From the NCBI RefSeq assembly GCF_030158815.1, contig NZ_BPFZ01000006.1, forward strand, positions 61,001 through 125,000: DNA of 64,000 bases. Direction: 5' to 3'. The notes beneath the pieces are model-generated. The model was not told the DNA's origin, ran no database searches, and worked only from the letters and a program-made list of their open reading frames with translations. The DNA is from Candidatus Phycosocius spiralis (lineage in GTDB: Bacteria > Pseudomonadota > Alphaproteobacteria > Caulobacterales > Aquidulcibacteraceae). The first letter of the stretch is position 1; every line of letters begins with the position of its first letter. Below, piece by piece: positions 8,617-17,944 of the stretch. The position numbers were made by a program, and so were the translations under genes.

Positions 8617-10020
8617 CTATAGTTGCATCACCCAACCATCGACGGCTTTACCAGCCTCCCGCAGGGCTTCTGACATGGTTGGGTGGGCGTGACATGTGCG
8701 TGCAATGTCTTCCGCAGACGCCCCAAATTCCATCGCCAGACAGGCTTCACCGATCATTTCGCCAACGCCGACACCGATCATATGGACGCCCAGTATCTTG
8801 CGGGTTTCGCTATGCTCGAGGATTTTGACAAAGCCGTCGGTCTCATGATTGGTGCGTGCGCGGCTATTGGCCATGAAGGGGAATTTGCCGACCTTATAAG
8901 GCGTGCCTGTGGCCTTGAGCTCTTCTTCGGTTTTACCGACACTGGCGACTTCCGGATTGGTATAAACCACGCCAGGGATCACGTCAAAATTCACATGGCC
9001 AGACTTGCCAGCTATGATCTCGGCTACAGCGGCCCCTTCTTCTTCAGCCTTATGCGCCAACATCGGCCCAAAGGTGACATCGCCAATCACATAAACACCC
9101 GGTGCTGAAGTCGCCCAATGTTGTGCAGGAATAAAGCCGCGTGCATCGGTCGTAATGCCCACCGTCTCAAGACCCAAGCCCTCCGTATAAGGCTTGCGGC
9201 CAATCGAGATCAAAACCACATCGGCTTCTAAAGTCCGCGCTGGCCCGCCTGCTGCGGGCTCAACCTCCAGCTTAACGCCTTTGCCGACTTTCTCAACCTT
9301 GGTCACTTTCGTGCCCAGTTCAAATACGATGCCTTGCTTCTTGAGAAGCTTCAAGAACTGGGTGGATACTTCGCCGTCCATGGTAGGGGTGATGCGGTCC
9401 AAAAACTCAACTACAGTGACGTGCGCACCCAGCCTGCGCCAAACCGAGCCCATCTCAAGGCCGATATAGCCCCCGCCAATCACGATCATCTTTTTAGGCA
9501 CGCTCGAAAGCTTAAGCGCGCCGGTGGAGGATACAATCCGCTCTTCATCCAAAGTAACGCCGGGCAATGACATTACGTCTGACCCTGTTGCGATCACGAT
9601 ATTTTTGGTGAGCAGGCTCGTGACTTTACCGTCCGCGTCGGTGACCGAAACAGCACCTGGGCCTGTAATCGCACCGGTTCCAACCAAATAGGTGATCTTG
9701 TTTTTTTTCATCAAGAACTCAACGCCCTTGGTTAGGCCATCAACCGCCTCGTCCTTTTGCGCCAGCATTTTAGGTAGATTGAGCGAGACACTCTTCACAT
9801 CAATGCCCATATCGGCAAAATGATGGGTCGCGGCTTCATAGGCTTCTGAGGCATGCAACAAAGCTTTTGAGGGAATGCAGCCCACATTGAGGCAGGTGCC
9901 GCCTAGGCGGCCACGCTTTTCCACAATCGCGGTTTTCAGGCCAAGTTGAGCAGCGCGAATGGCGCAATTATAGCCACCAGGGCCACCCCCGATGATGATC
10001 ACGTCAAAACTGTCGGCCAT
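8617..10020 (-). CDS. lpd: Dihydrolipoyl dehydrogenase (E3)
   Basis: This 467-residue FAD enzyme reoxidises dihydrolipoamide with NAD in the 2-oxoglutarate dehydrogenase complex, and possibly in other 2-oxoacid complexes. It shows the FAD-binding GGGPGGYNCA, the redox disulphide GGTCLNVGCIPSK, the NAD-binding GGGYIGLEMG and the C-terminal catalytic HAHPTMSE. Length is normal for the family. ATG 10020 is preceded by AGGAG. It is the last gene of the sucD-sucA-odhB cluster, separated from odhB by a small membrane-protein gene. The 261 bases between it and the hybrid kinase gene downstream show no gene. Confidence 0.97.
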   Translation of the reverse strand: MADSFDVIIIGGGPGGYNCAIRAAQLGLKTAIVEKRGRLGGTCLNVGCIPSKALLHASEAYEAATHHFADMGIDVKSVSLNLPKMLAQKDEAVDGLTKGVEFLMKKNKITYLVGTGAITGPGAVSVTDADGKVTSLLTKNIVIATGSDVMSLPGVTLDEERIVSSTGALKLSSVPKKMIVIGGGYIGLEMGSVWRRLGAHVTVVEFLDRITPTMDGEVSTQFLKLLKKQGIVFELGTKVTKVEKVGKGVKLEVEPAAGGPARTLEADVVLISIGRKPYTEGLGLETVGITTDARGFIPAQHWATSAPGVYVIGDVTFGPMLAHKAEEEGAAVAEIIAGKSGHVNFDVIPGVVYTNPEVASVGKTEEELKATGTPYKVGKFPFMANSRARTNHETDGFVKILEHSETRKILGVHMIGVGVGEMIGEACLAMEFGASAEDIARTCHAHPTMSEALREAGKAVDGWVMQL

Positions 10021-10127
10021 AATGCTTGCTCCTAATTGGGTCGATGTCTTGGATAGCTCTTATCGGTGTTAAAGGGCCATCGCTACGAATTGTGTTCATG
10101 TTGGATGTGTTTTGGCGGGCATGCAGG

Positions 10128-10577
10128 CTATACCAAAACTTGGCTCAGGGTCAGCCAGAATAAAAGGGTGAAACATACCAAAAGGGCGACACCTTGTAGG
10201 ACGTCAAACAGACGCTCTTTCGGGCTGGTTTGGGTCATGATCGGCCCGATGTTTTTGCACGTGATGAATAAGAGCGCGTCAATGCCCAGCGCGATCCCCA
10301 AGGCCCAAAAGGCTAAAGCATTGGAAAACGCTAAGGCGATCAAACAGGTAACCAAAGCCGCAATCGAAATCCGCCAGGCAAGAGAGCGCAAGCCCGAACC
10401 ATAATTAACCATCAAATCAAGATGATGCTTGGGCGTATCATGCAGCGGCTCTGGCAAAGGGCGCCCGTTAGCCAAGGCATCTTGGACATAGGCTGACAGC
10501 CATAAGCCCAAAATGCTCGACACAGCATATAAAAAAACGACGATCCCAGCGAGGGTCTGCATAGGGGCAAAATCCAT
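10128..10577 (-). CDS. Small membrane protein between odhB and lpd, unknown function
   Basis: This 149-residue protein has about four hydrophobic segments: near residues 8-29, 70-85, 88-108 and 127-148. A soluble stretch rich in Pro and His (LPEPLHDTPKHHLDL) lies between the first and second. I recognise no catalytic motif. It sits 25 bases downstream of odhB on the same strand and 107 bases ahead of lpd, so it is likely co-transcribed with the 2-oxoglutarate dehydrogenase genes. A role in that complex is not shown by sequence. Confidence 0.75.
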   Translation of the reverse strand: MDFAPMQTLAGIVVFLYAVSSILGLWLSAYVQDALANGRPLPEPLHDTPKHHLDLMVNYGSGLRSLAWRISIAALVTCLIALAFSNALAFWALGIALGIDALLFITCKNIGPIMTQTSPKERLFDVLQGVALLVCFTLLFWLTLSQVLV

Positions 10578-10602
10578 GGTTAAATCACGGCTCCTGCGTT
10601 GC

Positions 10603-11811
10603 TTAGATTTCCAACAGCATGCGTTCGGGGTCTTCCAAACATTCCTTGACCCGAACGAGAAAGGTCACAGCCTCTTTGCCGTCAACGATGCGGTGGTCAT
10701 AGGACAGAGCGAGATACATCATAGGCCGCACTACGATTTGCCCGCCGACAACCATCGGACGGTCTTGGATTTTATGCATGCCCAAAATGCCCGATTGAGG
10801 GGCATTCAAGATCGGCGTTGACAGTAAGGAGCCATAAACCCCGCCATTGGATATGGTGAAGGTACCGCCCTGCATATCCTCAATCGAAAGTGCGCCATCG
10901 CGCGCCTTTTTTCCAAGCTCGGCAATGGCCTTTTCAATCCCTGCCAAGCTCAACTGCTCGGCTTGGCGAAGCACGGGTACAACCAAGCCTTTGTCGGTGC
11001 CAACTGCGACGCCCAAATCATAGTAATTCTTATAAATGATATCGGTGCCATCAATCTCGGCATTGACAGCAGGCACATCTTTGAGGGCCACCACGCAGGC
11101 TTTGACAAAAAAGCTCATAAAACCCAGCTTGGTCGCGTGCTTTTTCTCAAAGATATCCTTGTAGCTGTTACGCACCGCCATGACGTTGGTCATGTCGACC
11201 TCGTTAAAGGTGGTCAGCATGGCGGCGGTGTTTTGCGCATCTTTTAAGCGCCGGGCGATGGTTTGGCGCAGACGCGTCATCTTCACCCGCTCTTCGCGCG
11301 GCCCTAGGGCGCGTGGGGCAGAAGAGGCAGAAACGACAGGCGCTGGGGCCGATGCCAGTGCCGCTATGGCACTCAATGCGTCATTTTTGGTGATGCGGCC
11401 GTCTTTGCCAGTGCCAGCCACAGAAGCCGCCGATAGGCCCGCTGTTTCAAGCGCACGCGCCGCCGATGGCATGGGATCGTGGGCTGCTTGGGGTGCAGCG
11501 GGTGGCGCAACGGGCGCTGGTGCTACAACTGGAGCTGCAACGGGCGCAGGAGTGCTCGCTTTTGGCGAAGCGCTGGCTCCGGCTTCAACGCGGCCGATCA
11601 CCATGCCGGGGGTTACAGTTGTTCCATTTGTGGCCAGAATTTCCGCTAAGACGCCGTCAGCCGGGGCCACCACTTCAAGGGCGACCTTATCGGTCTCAAT
11701 TTCCACCAACAGCTCGTCTTTTTTGACGGCATCGCCAGCTTTTTTCGACCAAGTGCCAATAGAGCCTTCAGCAACGGATTCACCCATCACGGGCACGACG
11801 ATATCAAGCAT
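10603..11811 (-). CDS. odhB: Dihydrolipoyllysine-residue succinyltransferase (E2 of 2-oxoglutarate dehydrogenase)
   Basis: This 402-residue E2 core protein transfers the succinyl group from lipoamide to CoA. Residues 1-75 form a lipoyl domain with the lipoylated Lys in [12 protein letters not shown]. An Ala/Pro-rich linker follows at about 80-110. The peripheral-subunit-binding domain has [11 protein letters not shown] and [12 protein letters not shown]. The acyltransferase domain ends with the active-site [11 protein letters not shown]. Length is normal for OdhB/SucB. It lies 57 bases downstream of sucA and is probably co-transcribed with it. Confidence 0.97.
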   Translation of the reverse strand: MLDIVVPVMGESVAEGSIGTWSKKAGDAVKKDELLVEIETDKVALEVVAPADGVLAEILATNGTTVTPGMVIGRVEAGASASPKASTPAPVAAPVVAPAPVAPPAAPQAAHDPMPSAARALETAGLSAASVAGTGKDGRITKNDALSAIAALASAPAPVVSASSAPRALGPREERVKMTRLRQTIARRLKDAQNTAAMLTTFNEVDMTNVMAVRNSYKDIFEKKHATKLGFMSFFVKACVVALKDVPAVNAEIDGTDIIYKNYYDLGVAVGTDKGLVVPVLRQAEQLSLAGIEKAIAELGKKARDGALSIEDMQGGTFTISNGGVYGSLLSTPILNAPQSGILGMHKIQDRPMVVGGQIVVRPMMYLALSYDHRIVDGKEAVTFLVRVKECLEDPERMLLEI

Positions 11812-11868
11812 AAAACCTCCAGCGGAGTGTTAGAAATCAAGAGGGCAAGAGGCCCAAAGGGTTGTGTA

Positions 11869-14853
11869 TCAGTAAGTCATGGCCTCGTTTAGGAACGTCT
11901 CAAGCTCATGGACGTGCTTTTTCATCAGGCCCACAGCGGTGGAGGCCGAAGCCGGGCGACCGACATAGACGGCGCGCTTAACCTTGCCTTTGACCTTACC
12001 CAGCACCCATTCGATATTGGGTTCCATAAATTGCCAAGCGCCCATGTTTTTGGGCTCTTCTTGGCACCAAACCACATCGGCATTTTTAAAGCGGCTCAAT
12101 TCGGTGATCATGGACTTTGCTGGGAAAGGATAAAGCTGTTCAACGCGCAACAGCACCACATCGTTCAATCCACGCTTTTCGCGCTCTTCAAACAAATCAT
12201 AATAGACTTTGCCTGAACATAAAACGACGCGCTTAATCTCAGCATCGGGCTGAATAGTCACCGAGGTCGTTTCAGGGCGAAAATGTGCATCGTCCCAAAG
12301 TATCCGGTGGAACGAAGAACCTGGCCCCATTTCTGCCAATGTCGATACGCAGCGCTTGTGACGCAATAAGGACTTAGGCGACATCACGATCAAGGGTTTG
12401 CGGAATTGGCGGTGAATTTGGCGGCGCAGCACATGGAAGTAATTGGCGGGCGTCGTGCAATTGACCACCTGCATATTGTCTTCCGCGCACAATTGTAAAA
12501 ATCGCTCTAAACGGGCGGATGAATGCTCCGGCCCTTGGCCTTCATAACCATGGGGCAACAGCATCACCAAGCCACTCATACGCAGCCATTTACGCTCACC
12601 CGAACTGATGAATTGATCGATCACGACTTGAGCGCCATTCACGAAATCGCCGAACTGGCCTTCCCATAAGGTGAGGCTGTTGGGAGCCGAAAGCGAATAG
12701 CCATATTCATAGCCCAATACCGCCTCTTCGGATAAAGCGCTGTCGATCACTTCATAAGCGGCTTGATGGGCGCCGATATTATTGAGGGGCGTATAGCGCT
12801 GCTCGGTTACTTGGTCGATGAAGTGGCTATGGCGATGGGAAAACGTGCCGCGACACGAATCCTGGCCGGATAGACGTACTGGGAATTTCTCGTCCAACAA
12901 AGACGCAAACGCCAAATGCTCACCCAAGGCCCAATCCACGTTTTCGCCGGTCTCAACCATTTTTTGGCGCGCTAACACGACACGTTCAACTGTTTTATGG
13001 ATCGCAAAATCCGGCGGAATGGCGGTGATTTTCTGGCCTAATTCTTTGAGTTTTTCAATTGAGAGATTGGTATCACCGCGCCGATCATCCCCCTCTGGCA
13101 AGCCAAGGCCGGACCAAACCCCATCGAGCCAATCGGCCTTATTGGGCTTATAGGTTTTTGCGGCTTCAAATTCCCGTTCAAGAAATTCTTCAAATTCTTT
13201 GATTTGAGTATCCACTTCTCTTGCACTGATCACGCCTTCTTCGATCAGGCGCGCCGAATAAAGTTCACGCGTTGGCTTTTGGTTCTTGATTTTGGCATAC
13301 ATGATTGGATTGGTCATGGTGGGATCATCGCCCTCATTATGACCAAAGCGGCGGTAGCAGAAGATGTCGATCACGACATCCTTAGCAAATTTCTGCCGGT
13401 ATTCGGTGGCGACCTTTGCGGCAAACACCACCGCTTCTGGATCATCGCCATTGACGTGGAAAATCGGGGCCGCCACCATCAAAGCGACGTCAGAAGGATA
13501 AGGTGAGGAGCGCGAGAAACGCGGCGCGGTCGTAAATCCAATCTGATTATTGACGATCAAATGCACTGTACCACCGGTGCGGTGACCGCGCACGCCAGAG
13601 ATGGCAAAGCATTCCGCAACCACGCCTTGGCCAGCAAAAGCGGCATCACCATGGAGCAATAAGGGCAAGACAGCGCGGAACTGATCGGCTTTTTCAGGTC
13701 CATAGGCCATCATTTTCGCACGGCATTTGCCAAGCACCACTGGATTGACGATTTCCAAGTGCGAGGGGTTAGGTGTCAGCGATAAATGCACACTATTGCC
13801 ATCAAACGTGCGATCCGAAGATGCGCCCATATGATATTTAACATCGCCCGAACCATCAACATCATCGGGCGTAGCAGAGCCACCTTGGAACTCATGAAAG
13901 ATCACATGATAGGGCTTGCCCATCACAGCTGACAACACATTTAAGCGCCCACGGTGGGGCATCCCAAGCACGATATCTTTAACACCCAAATTGCCACCGC
14001 GCTTGATGATTTGCTCCATCGCCGGGATCAGGGCTTCACCACCGTCTAAACCAAACCTTTTAGTGCCTGGAAAGCGTTTATGGAGGAATTTTTCAAAAGT
14101 TTCGGCTTGGATCACCTTACTTAAAATCGCCCGTTTGCCTTCATGGGTGAACTCTATGTTTTTATCAGGACCCTCAATACGCTCTTGCAGCCAAGATTTT
14201 TCGGTCGGGTCTGAGATATGCATGAATTCAATACCGACCGTTGAACAATAGGTGCGATGCAAAATATCAAGCATCTGGCGCGGCGTGGCATATTCAAGGC
14301 CTAACACAAAATCGATAAAGATCGGCCGATCCATATCTTCTGGTCCAAAGCCATAAGTCTCAGGCTGGAGTTCTGGTTGAGCTTCGCGGCCCTCCTCTAA
14401 ACCCAAAGGATCTAGCTTTGCCGCCAAATGACCCCGGATTCGGTAAGCGCGGATCATCATCAGGGCCTTGATGCTGTCCCGGGTGGCGCGCATCACATCC
14501 ACGGTAGCGGCCGGGCTGGCCTTGTTGGTCAGAGTTGCCGCGGCCTTGTCAGCGATTTTTTTCTCAAGCTTTGGCTCTATCAAAGCCCAATTGCCGTCGA
14601 GGGTTGCGATCAGTTCGCCAATCTCAGATTTAGGCCAATCGGCGCGCTGCCAGCTTGGGCCTTCCGCCGCGCGCTTTACGTCTGTGCTTGCGTCACCCAT
14701 CCCCGCAAAAAAGGCCGCCCAAGAGGGATCGACCGAGGCTGGGTTAGCCGCCCATTGCGCATAATAATGCTCAATAAAGACCCCATTGCCGCCATAGAGA
14801 AATGATGTGTCCAAAAGAGCGGAATTGTGCGCGCTGCGCAAATCGTCTGCCAT
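11869..14853 (-). CDS. sucA: 2-oxoglutarate dehydrogenase E1 component
   Basis: This 994-residue thiamine-diphosphate enzyme decarboxylates 2-oxoglutarate and succinylates the lipoyl group of OdhB. It shows the N-terminal NSALLDTSFLYGGNGVFIEH typical of alphaproteobacterial SucA. Further on are GMPHRGRLNVL, the diphosphate-binding region with GDAAFAGQGVV and VNNQIGFTT, and the C-terminal PHGYEGQGPEHSSAR and WCQEEPKNMGAW. Length matches the family. It lies between sucD (127 bases upstream) and odhB (57 bases downstream) on one strand. Confidence 0.98.
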   Translation of the reverse strand: MADDLRSAHNSALLDTSFLYGGNGVFIEHYYAQWAANPASVDPSWAAFFAGMGDASTDVKRAAEGPSWQRADWPKSEIGELIATLDGNWALIEPKLEKKIADKAAATLTNKASPAATVDVMRATRDSIKALMMIRAYRIRGHLAAKLDPLGLEEGREAQPELQPETYGFGPEDMDRPIFIDFVLGLEYATPRQMLDILHRTYCSTVGIEFMHISDPTEKSWLQERIEGPDKNIEFTHEGKRAILSKVIQAETFEKFLHKRFPGTKRFGLDGGEALIPAMEQIIKRGGNLGVKDIVLGMPHRGRLNVLSAVMGKPYHVIFHEFQGGSATPDDVDGSGDVKYHMGASSDRTFDGNSVHLSLTPNPSHLEIVNPVVLGKCRAKMMAYGPEKADQFRAVLPLLLHGDAAFAGQGVVAECFAISGVRGHRTGGTVHLIVNNQIGFTTAPRFSRSSPYPSDVALMVAAPIFHVNGDDPEAVVFAAKVATEYRQKFAKDVVIDIFCYRRFGHNEGDDPTMTNPIMYAKIKNQKPTRELYSARLIEEGVISAREVDTQIKEFEEFLEREFEAAKTYKPNKADWLDGVWSGLGLPEGDDRRGDTNLSIEKLKELGQKITAIPPDFAIHKTVERVVLARQKMVETGENVDWALGEHLAFASLLDEKFPVRLSGQDSCRGTFSHRHSHFIDQVTEQRYTPLNNIGAHQAAYEVIDSALSEEAVLGYEYGYSLSAPNSLTLWEGQFGDFVNGAQVVIDQFISSGERKWLRMSGLVMLLPHGYEGQGPEHSSARLERFLQLCAEDNMQVVNCTTPANYFHVLRRQIHRQFRKPLIVMSPKSLLRHKRCVSTLAEMGPGSSFHRILWDDAHFRPETTSVTIQPDAEIKRVVLCSGKVYYDLFEEREKRGLNDVVLLRVEQLYPFPAKSMITELSRFKNADVVWCQEEPKNMGAWQFMEPNIEWVLGKVKGKVKRAVYVGRPASASTAVGLMKKHVHELETFLNEAMTY

Positions 14854-14980
14854 AAATGATCCGTCCAGTCATCGGGACGGTCGGACGGGGCGAGGAAAGT
14901 CGGCCTGCCCGGCCGTCATACATAAATACCTATATAGTCACTCGCACTTGGGGCGACTGCTTTATAGTTTTTAAAGCACA

Positions 14981-15865
14981 TCAACCCTTAAGAACTTCCA
15001 ACAATGTTGATCCCAAAGCTGCAGGAGAAGGCGCGACGCGAATATTGGCCGCCTCCATCGCCGCAATCTTATCTTCAGCGCCACCTTTGCCACCAGCAAT
15101 GATCGCGCCTGCATGGCCCATCCGGCGACCGGGCGGCGCGGTACGTCCAGCAATAAAGCCAACCATTGGCTTAGAGCGGCCACGCTTGGCCTCGTCAGCG
15201 ATAAATTGGGCCGCATCTTCTTCTGCACTACCGCCGATTTCACCAATCATGATGATCGATCTGGTTTCAGGGTCGGCTAAGAACATCTCAAGCACGTCAA
15301 TGAATTCAGTCCCCTTTACAGGGTCGCCACCAATACCAACTGCCGTGGTCTGGCCAAGGCCAGCATTAGAGGTTTGAAATACAGCTTCATAGGTCAAGGT
15401 GCCAGAACGCGAGACGATGCCGACATTACCCTTTTTGAAGATAGAGCCTGGCATAATGCCGATCTTGCACTCATCGGGGGTTAAAACGCCGGGGCAATTA
15501 GGCCCGATCAAGCGCGATGTGGAGCGCTCTAACCGGCTTTTGACCTGCACCATGTCGGTCACTGGAATGCCTTCGGTGATGCAAACGATCAAAGCGATCT
15601 TAGCTTCAATCGCCTCGATAATGGCAGCGGCCGCACCTGGAGGCGGCACATAGATCACCGTTGCATCCGCGCCTGCGACATCTTTAGCCTCGGCGACCGA
15701 ATTGAATACAGGCAATCCCAAGTGGGTTTGCCCACCTTTTCCGGGGCTAACGCCGCCAGTCATGCGGGTGCCATATGCTATGGCTTGCTCTGAATGGAAG
15801 GTCCCATTTTTACCGGTAAAGCCCTGACAGATCACTTTGGTTTCTTTATGGATCAGGATCGACAT
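14981..15865 (-). CDS. sucD: Succinate-CoA ligase, alpha subunit
   Basis: This 294-residue subunit binds CoA and carries the phosphohistidine used in making ATP or GTP from succinyl-CoA. It shows [15 protein letters not shown] at the N-terminus, [15 protein letters not shown] sequence ([14 protein letters not shown]), GPNCPGV and the active-site [14 protein letters not shown]. Length is normal. The unusual point is context: the beta-subunit gene sucC, normally just upstream, is absent. The gene upstream is a quinone oxidoreductase, and about 135 bases without a gene separate them. sucC must lie elsewhere in the genome if this enzyme is active. Confidence 0.97.
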   Translation of the reverse strand: MSILIHKETKVICQGFTGKNGTFHSEQAIAYGTRMTGGVSPGKGGQTHLGLPVFNSVAEAKDVAGADATVIYVPPPGAAAAIIEAIEAKIALIVCITEGIPVTDMVQVKSRLERSTSRLIGPNCPGVLTPDECKIGIMPGSIFKKGNVGIVSRSGTLTYEAVFQTSNAGLGQTTAVGIGGDPVKGTEFIDVLEMFLADPETRSIIMIGEIGGSAEEDAAQFIADEAKRGRSKPMVGFIAGRTAPPGRRMGHAGAIIAGGKGGAEDKIAAMEAANIRVAPSPAALGSTLLEVLKG

Positions 15866-16000
15866 CGGGCACTCCGCTTACAGCTCTTAGATCTGGCGTC
15901 GTGTTAGCGCAGCCCGCCGCGCTTGCAAACCGCCAGTAGCCGCAAACGGGGGAAGAATCGCACCTAAGGGCCATTCAAAGTGAGTTTTCTTGTGCGAATT

Positions 16001-16996
16001 CTAACCACCGACCTTTAGCATAATTTTTCCAGCATGCGTGTTGGCCTGCATTTTGGCTTGGGCGGCCTCTGCGTCGGCTAAATCAAACACAGAATCGATC
16101 ACTGGGCGAACGGCCCCACTTTCAACCCATGGCCAAACGTGGGTTAAAACGGCGCGCGCCAAACGCGCCTTTTCCTCTACTGGGCGGGACCGAAGCGTGG
16201 AACCTGTAAGCGTCAAGCGCTTGAGCATCACGGGCATCAAATTGAGCGCGACTTGTGGGCCTTGCAAGAACGCAATCTGCACGCATCTACCGTCCATCTT
16301 TAAGCAATCGAGGTTTTTTTGCACATAAGGCCCACCGACCATATCCAAAATGACGTCCACACCGCCCTTAGCGCGAACCAGTTCCAAAAAGTCCTGCTCT
16401 TTGTAATCAATCACGACATCGGCCCCAAGTTTGGTGCAAAGGGCCGCCTTGGTTGGTCCACCCGCAGTGGCAAAGATGGTGGCCCCATGGGCTTTAGCCA
16501 TTTGAATGGCCATGGTGCCAATGCCAGAAGCGCCGCCATGCACCAAAAAGGTCTCGCCCGGTTTAAGTGCTGCGCGCTCAAACACATTCGCCCACACAGT
16601 CAAAACAGTTTCAGGAAGAGCGGCCGCCTCCAACAGGCTTAAGCCGTTTGGGATGCGCATACATGAACCTGCGTCAGCCCAAGCATAATCGGCATAGCCT
16701 CCACCGGGCAATAATGCGCACACCTGATCACCGACCTTTAGGTCGGTGACGCCCTCCCCAATGGCAGTGATGGTTCCAGAACATTCAAGGCCCATGGTTT
16801 CAGGTGCGCCAGCTGGCGGGGGATAGGCCCCCATGCGCTGGATCAAATCGGGACGATTGACACCCGCATAGGCAATCTCGATTAAAACCCTGCCCGGACC
16901 GGCTTGTGCCCGGTCGATAGTCTCAATCCGCAAGGGATGATCGGGTGATGCAACAATGGCACGCATGGTCATTGGGGGGGCTTTCAAATTGGTCAC
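16001..16996 (-). CDS. NAD(P)H-quinone oxidoreductase, zinc-less medium-chain dehydrogenase family
   Basis: This 331-residue protein has the GroES-like N-terminal domain of medium-chain dehydrogenases (IAYAGVNRPDLIQRMGAYP, GLECSGTI). The Rossmann domain has VHGGASGIGTMAIQMAKAHGA. Structural and catalytic zinc cysteines of alcohol dehydrogenases are not evident. This pattern fits the PIG3/QOR subfamily that reduces quinones or reactive carbonyls with NADPH. The start is uncertain: GTG 16996, or ATG 16972 or 16966. It is divergent from the DUF1192 gene with only 32 to 62 bases between start codons, so their promoters overlap. Confidence 0.85.
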   Translation of the reverse strand: MTNLKAPPMTMRAIVASPDHPLRIETIDRAQAGPGRVLIEIAYAGVNRPDLIQRMGAYPPPAGAPETMGLECSGTITAIGEGVTDLKVGDQVCALLPGGGYADYAWADAGSCMRIPNGLSLLEAAALPETVLTVWANVFERAALKPGETFLVHGGASGIGTMAIQMAKAHGATIFATAGGPTKAALCTKLGADVVIDYKEQDFLELVRAKGGVDVILDMVGGPYVQKNLDCLKMDGRCVQIAFLQGPQVALNLMPVMLKRLTLTGSTLRSRPVEEKARLARAVLTHVWPWVESGAVRPVIDSVFDLADAEAAQAKMQANTHAGKIMLKVGG

Positions 16997-17028
16997 TCCG
17001 GTGCCAAAATGGGAAATGGAGGCCTCCC

Positions 17029-17229
17029 ATGCTCGACGATGACCCTTTCGCCAAGTCTAAGCTTCAGTTAAATCTTGCCGCAGAACGGCTGGAGGATTTA
17101 TCCATTCGCGAACTTCACGAACGCATTAGTGATCTAGAAGCCCAAATTAAAGAGATTCGCGCGCTGATTGAGGCTAAGGAGAGCAGCAAGCAGGTAGCTG
17201 ATACCTTTTTTAAGAAAGGCACACCTTAA
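17029..17229 (+). CDS. DUF1192 family small protein
   Basis: This 66-residue protein begins MLDDDPFAKSKLQLNLAA and continues LEDLSIRELHERISDLEAQI, the conserved core of DUF1192. It is mostly one charged helix that could form a coiled coil. ATG 17029 is chosen because GGAAATGGAGG lies just upstream and because family members begin here. The function of DUF1192 is not known to me. It lies beside rcdA, as often seen in alphaproteobacteria. Confidence 0.85.
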   Translation: MLDDDPFAKSKLQLNLAAERLEDLSIRELHERISDLEAQIKEIRALIEAKESSKQVADTFFKKGTP

Positions 17230-17270
17230 GACCGGCACATGTTTTGCTTGGAATCCGAGTGATGGTGTGT

Positions 17271-17324
17271 TGCTAGTCCTTGTGGGACGGCAGGACCTCC
17301 CGAACCAGCGGATCCCATCTAGCA
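17271..17324 (+). ncRNA. Possible small structured RNA ahead of rcdA
   Basis: In the 190-base gap between the DUF1192 gene and rcdA, TGCTAG (17271-17276) pairs with CTAGCA (17319-17324). TGGGA (17283-17287) pairs with TCCCA (17313-17317). The enclosed loop carries CCTCCC (17296-17301), an anti-Shine-Dalgarno-like motif of the kind displayed by several alphaproteobacterial regulatory RNAs. No clear intrinsic terminator follows. It could be a trans-acting RNA on either strand, a leader of rcdA, or chance pairing. The strand shown is arbitrary. Confidence 0.3.
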
Positions 17325-17339
17325 AGGCCGTGACTTAAC

Positions 17340-17384
17340 TTGGTTTATAGCATTGGTTTACAAGCGGTTTGGTTTACAAGCGTT
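17340..17384 (+). repeat. Three short tandem repeats just upstream of rcdA
   Basis: TTGGTTTATAGCA (17340-17352) is followed by TTGGTTTACAAGCGGT (17353-17368) and TTGGTTTACAAGCGTT (17369-17384). The last two are 16 bases each and differ at one position. They lie 36 bases before the chosen rcdA start. They may be leftovers of replication slippage or sites for a regulator. Confidence 0.7.
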
Positions 17385-17419
17385 TTGTTATATTTGGACA
17401 AGGAAGGGCGGACTACCGC

Positions 17420-17944
17420 ATGCTGAGTGAAGTTTCAAAGCAGAGGATGGGTCAAAGAACGCCATATGAGCGTATCTACGAATTTGCTAATTCTGATATA
17501 TTTGATCGGATGTTCCGCGAGGGTATCGATTTGGTTGAGGAGACAGCGAGTTATCTTGATGGAGATGGTCGAAGGGAAGCAAAATTTCTGGAGCGTGATG
17601 CTGCGCTGGCCTATGCTTCTGAGAGCATGCGCTTAACCACACGTTTGATGCAAGCGGCCTCTTGGCTGCTTGTGCATCGTGGAGTTCGCGAGGGAGAAAT
17701 TTCACCCCGCGATGCTCATGATCCCAAATACCGATTGGGTGCTAAATCGGTATGCACCACAGTTCGAGAACCCCATGCACAATTACCCCAACGTTTGATA
17801 AGTCTGTTAGAGCGTTCCCATCGCATCTATACGCGTGTGGATCGCATCGAAGGCACTTTGTTTGATTCGGGTGAGCACATAATCGACAATCCAGTTAATG
17901 CGCAGCTTATGCGCCTAAAAGCCGCACTTTCCCCTTTGGACTAA
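17420..17944 (+). CDS. rcdA: RcdA-like protease adaptor (DUF1465)
   Basis: This 174-residue helical protein has FANSDIFDRMFREGIDLVEE, TASYLDGDGRREAKFLER and YASESMRLTTRLMQAASWLL, the core of DUF1465. In Caulobacter the family member RcdA acts with CpdR and PopA to deliver CtrA and other substrates to the ClpXP protease during the cell cycle. ATG 17420 follows an AAGGAAGGG ribosome-binding site at about 12 bases. A longer start at TTG 17369 would fall in tandem repeats and is unlikely. RcdA identity is inferred from the family; other DUF1465 proteins may differ in role. Confidence 0.8.
   Translation: MLSEVSKQRMGQRTPYERIYEFANSDIFDRMFREGIDLVEETASYLDGDGRREAKFLERDAALAYASESMRLTTRLMQAASWLLVHRGVREGEISPRDAHDPKYRLGAKSVCTTVREPHAQLPQRLISLLERSHRIYTRVDRIEGTLFDSGEHIIDNPVNAQLMRLKAALSPLD

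Noticed and set aside
11180..11833. 217-codon plus-strand frame opposite odhB
   Set aside because: Ala/Thr/Gly-rich antisense of the odhB Ala/Pro linker; no independent support.
14880..14930. Sequence resembling the GAGGAAAGTC core of RNase P RNA
   Set aside because: Only a short match; the surrounding 127-base sucD-sucA gap is too short for RNase P RNA.
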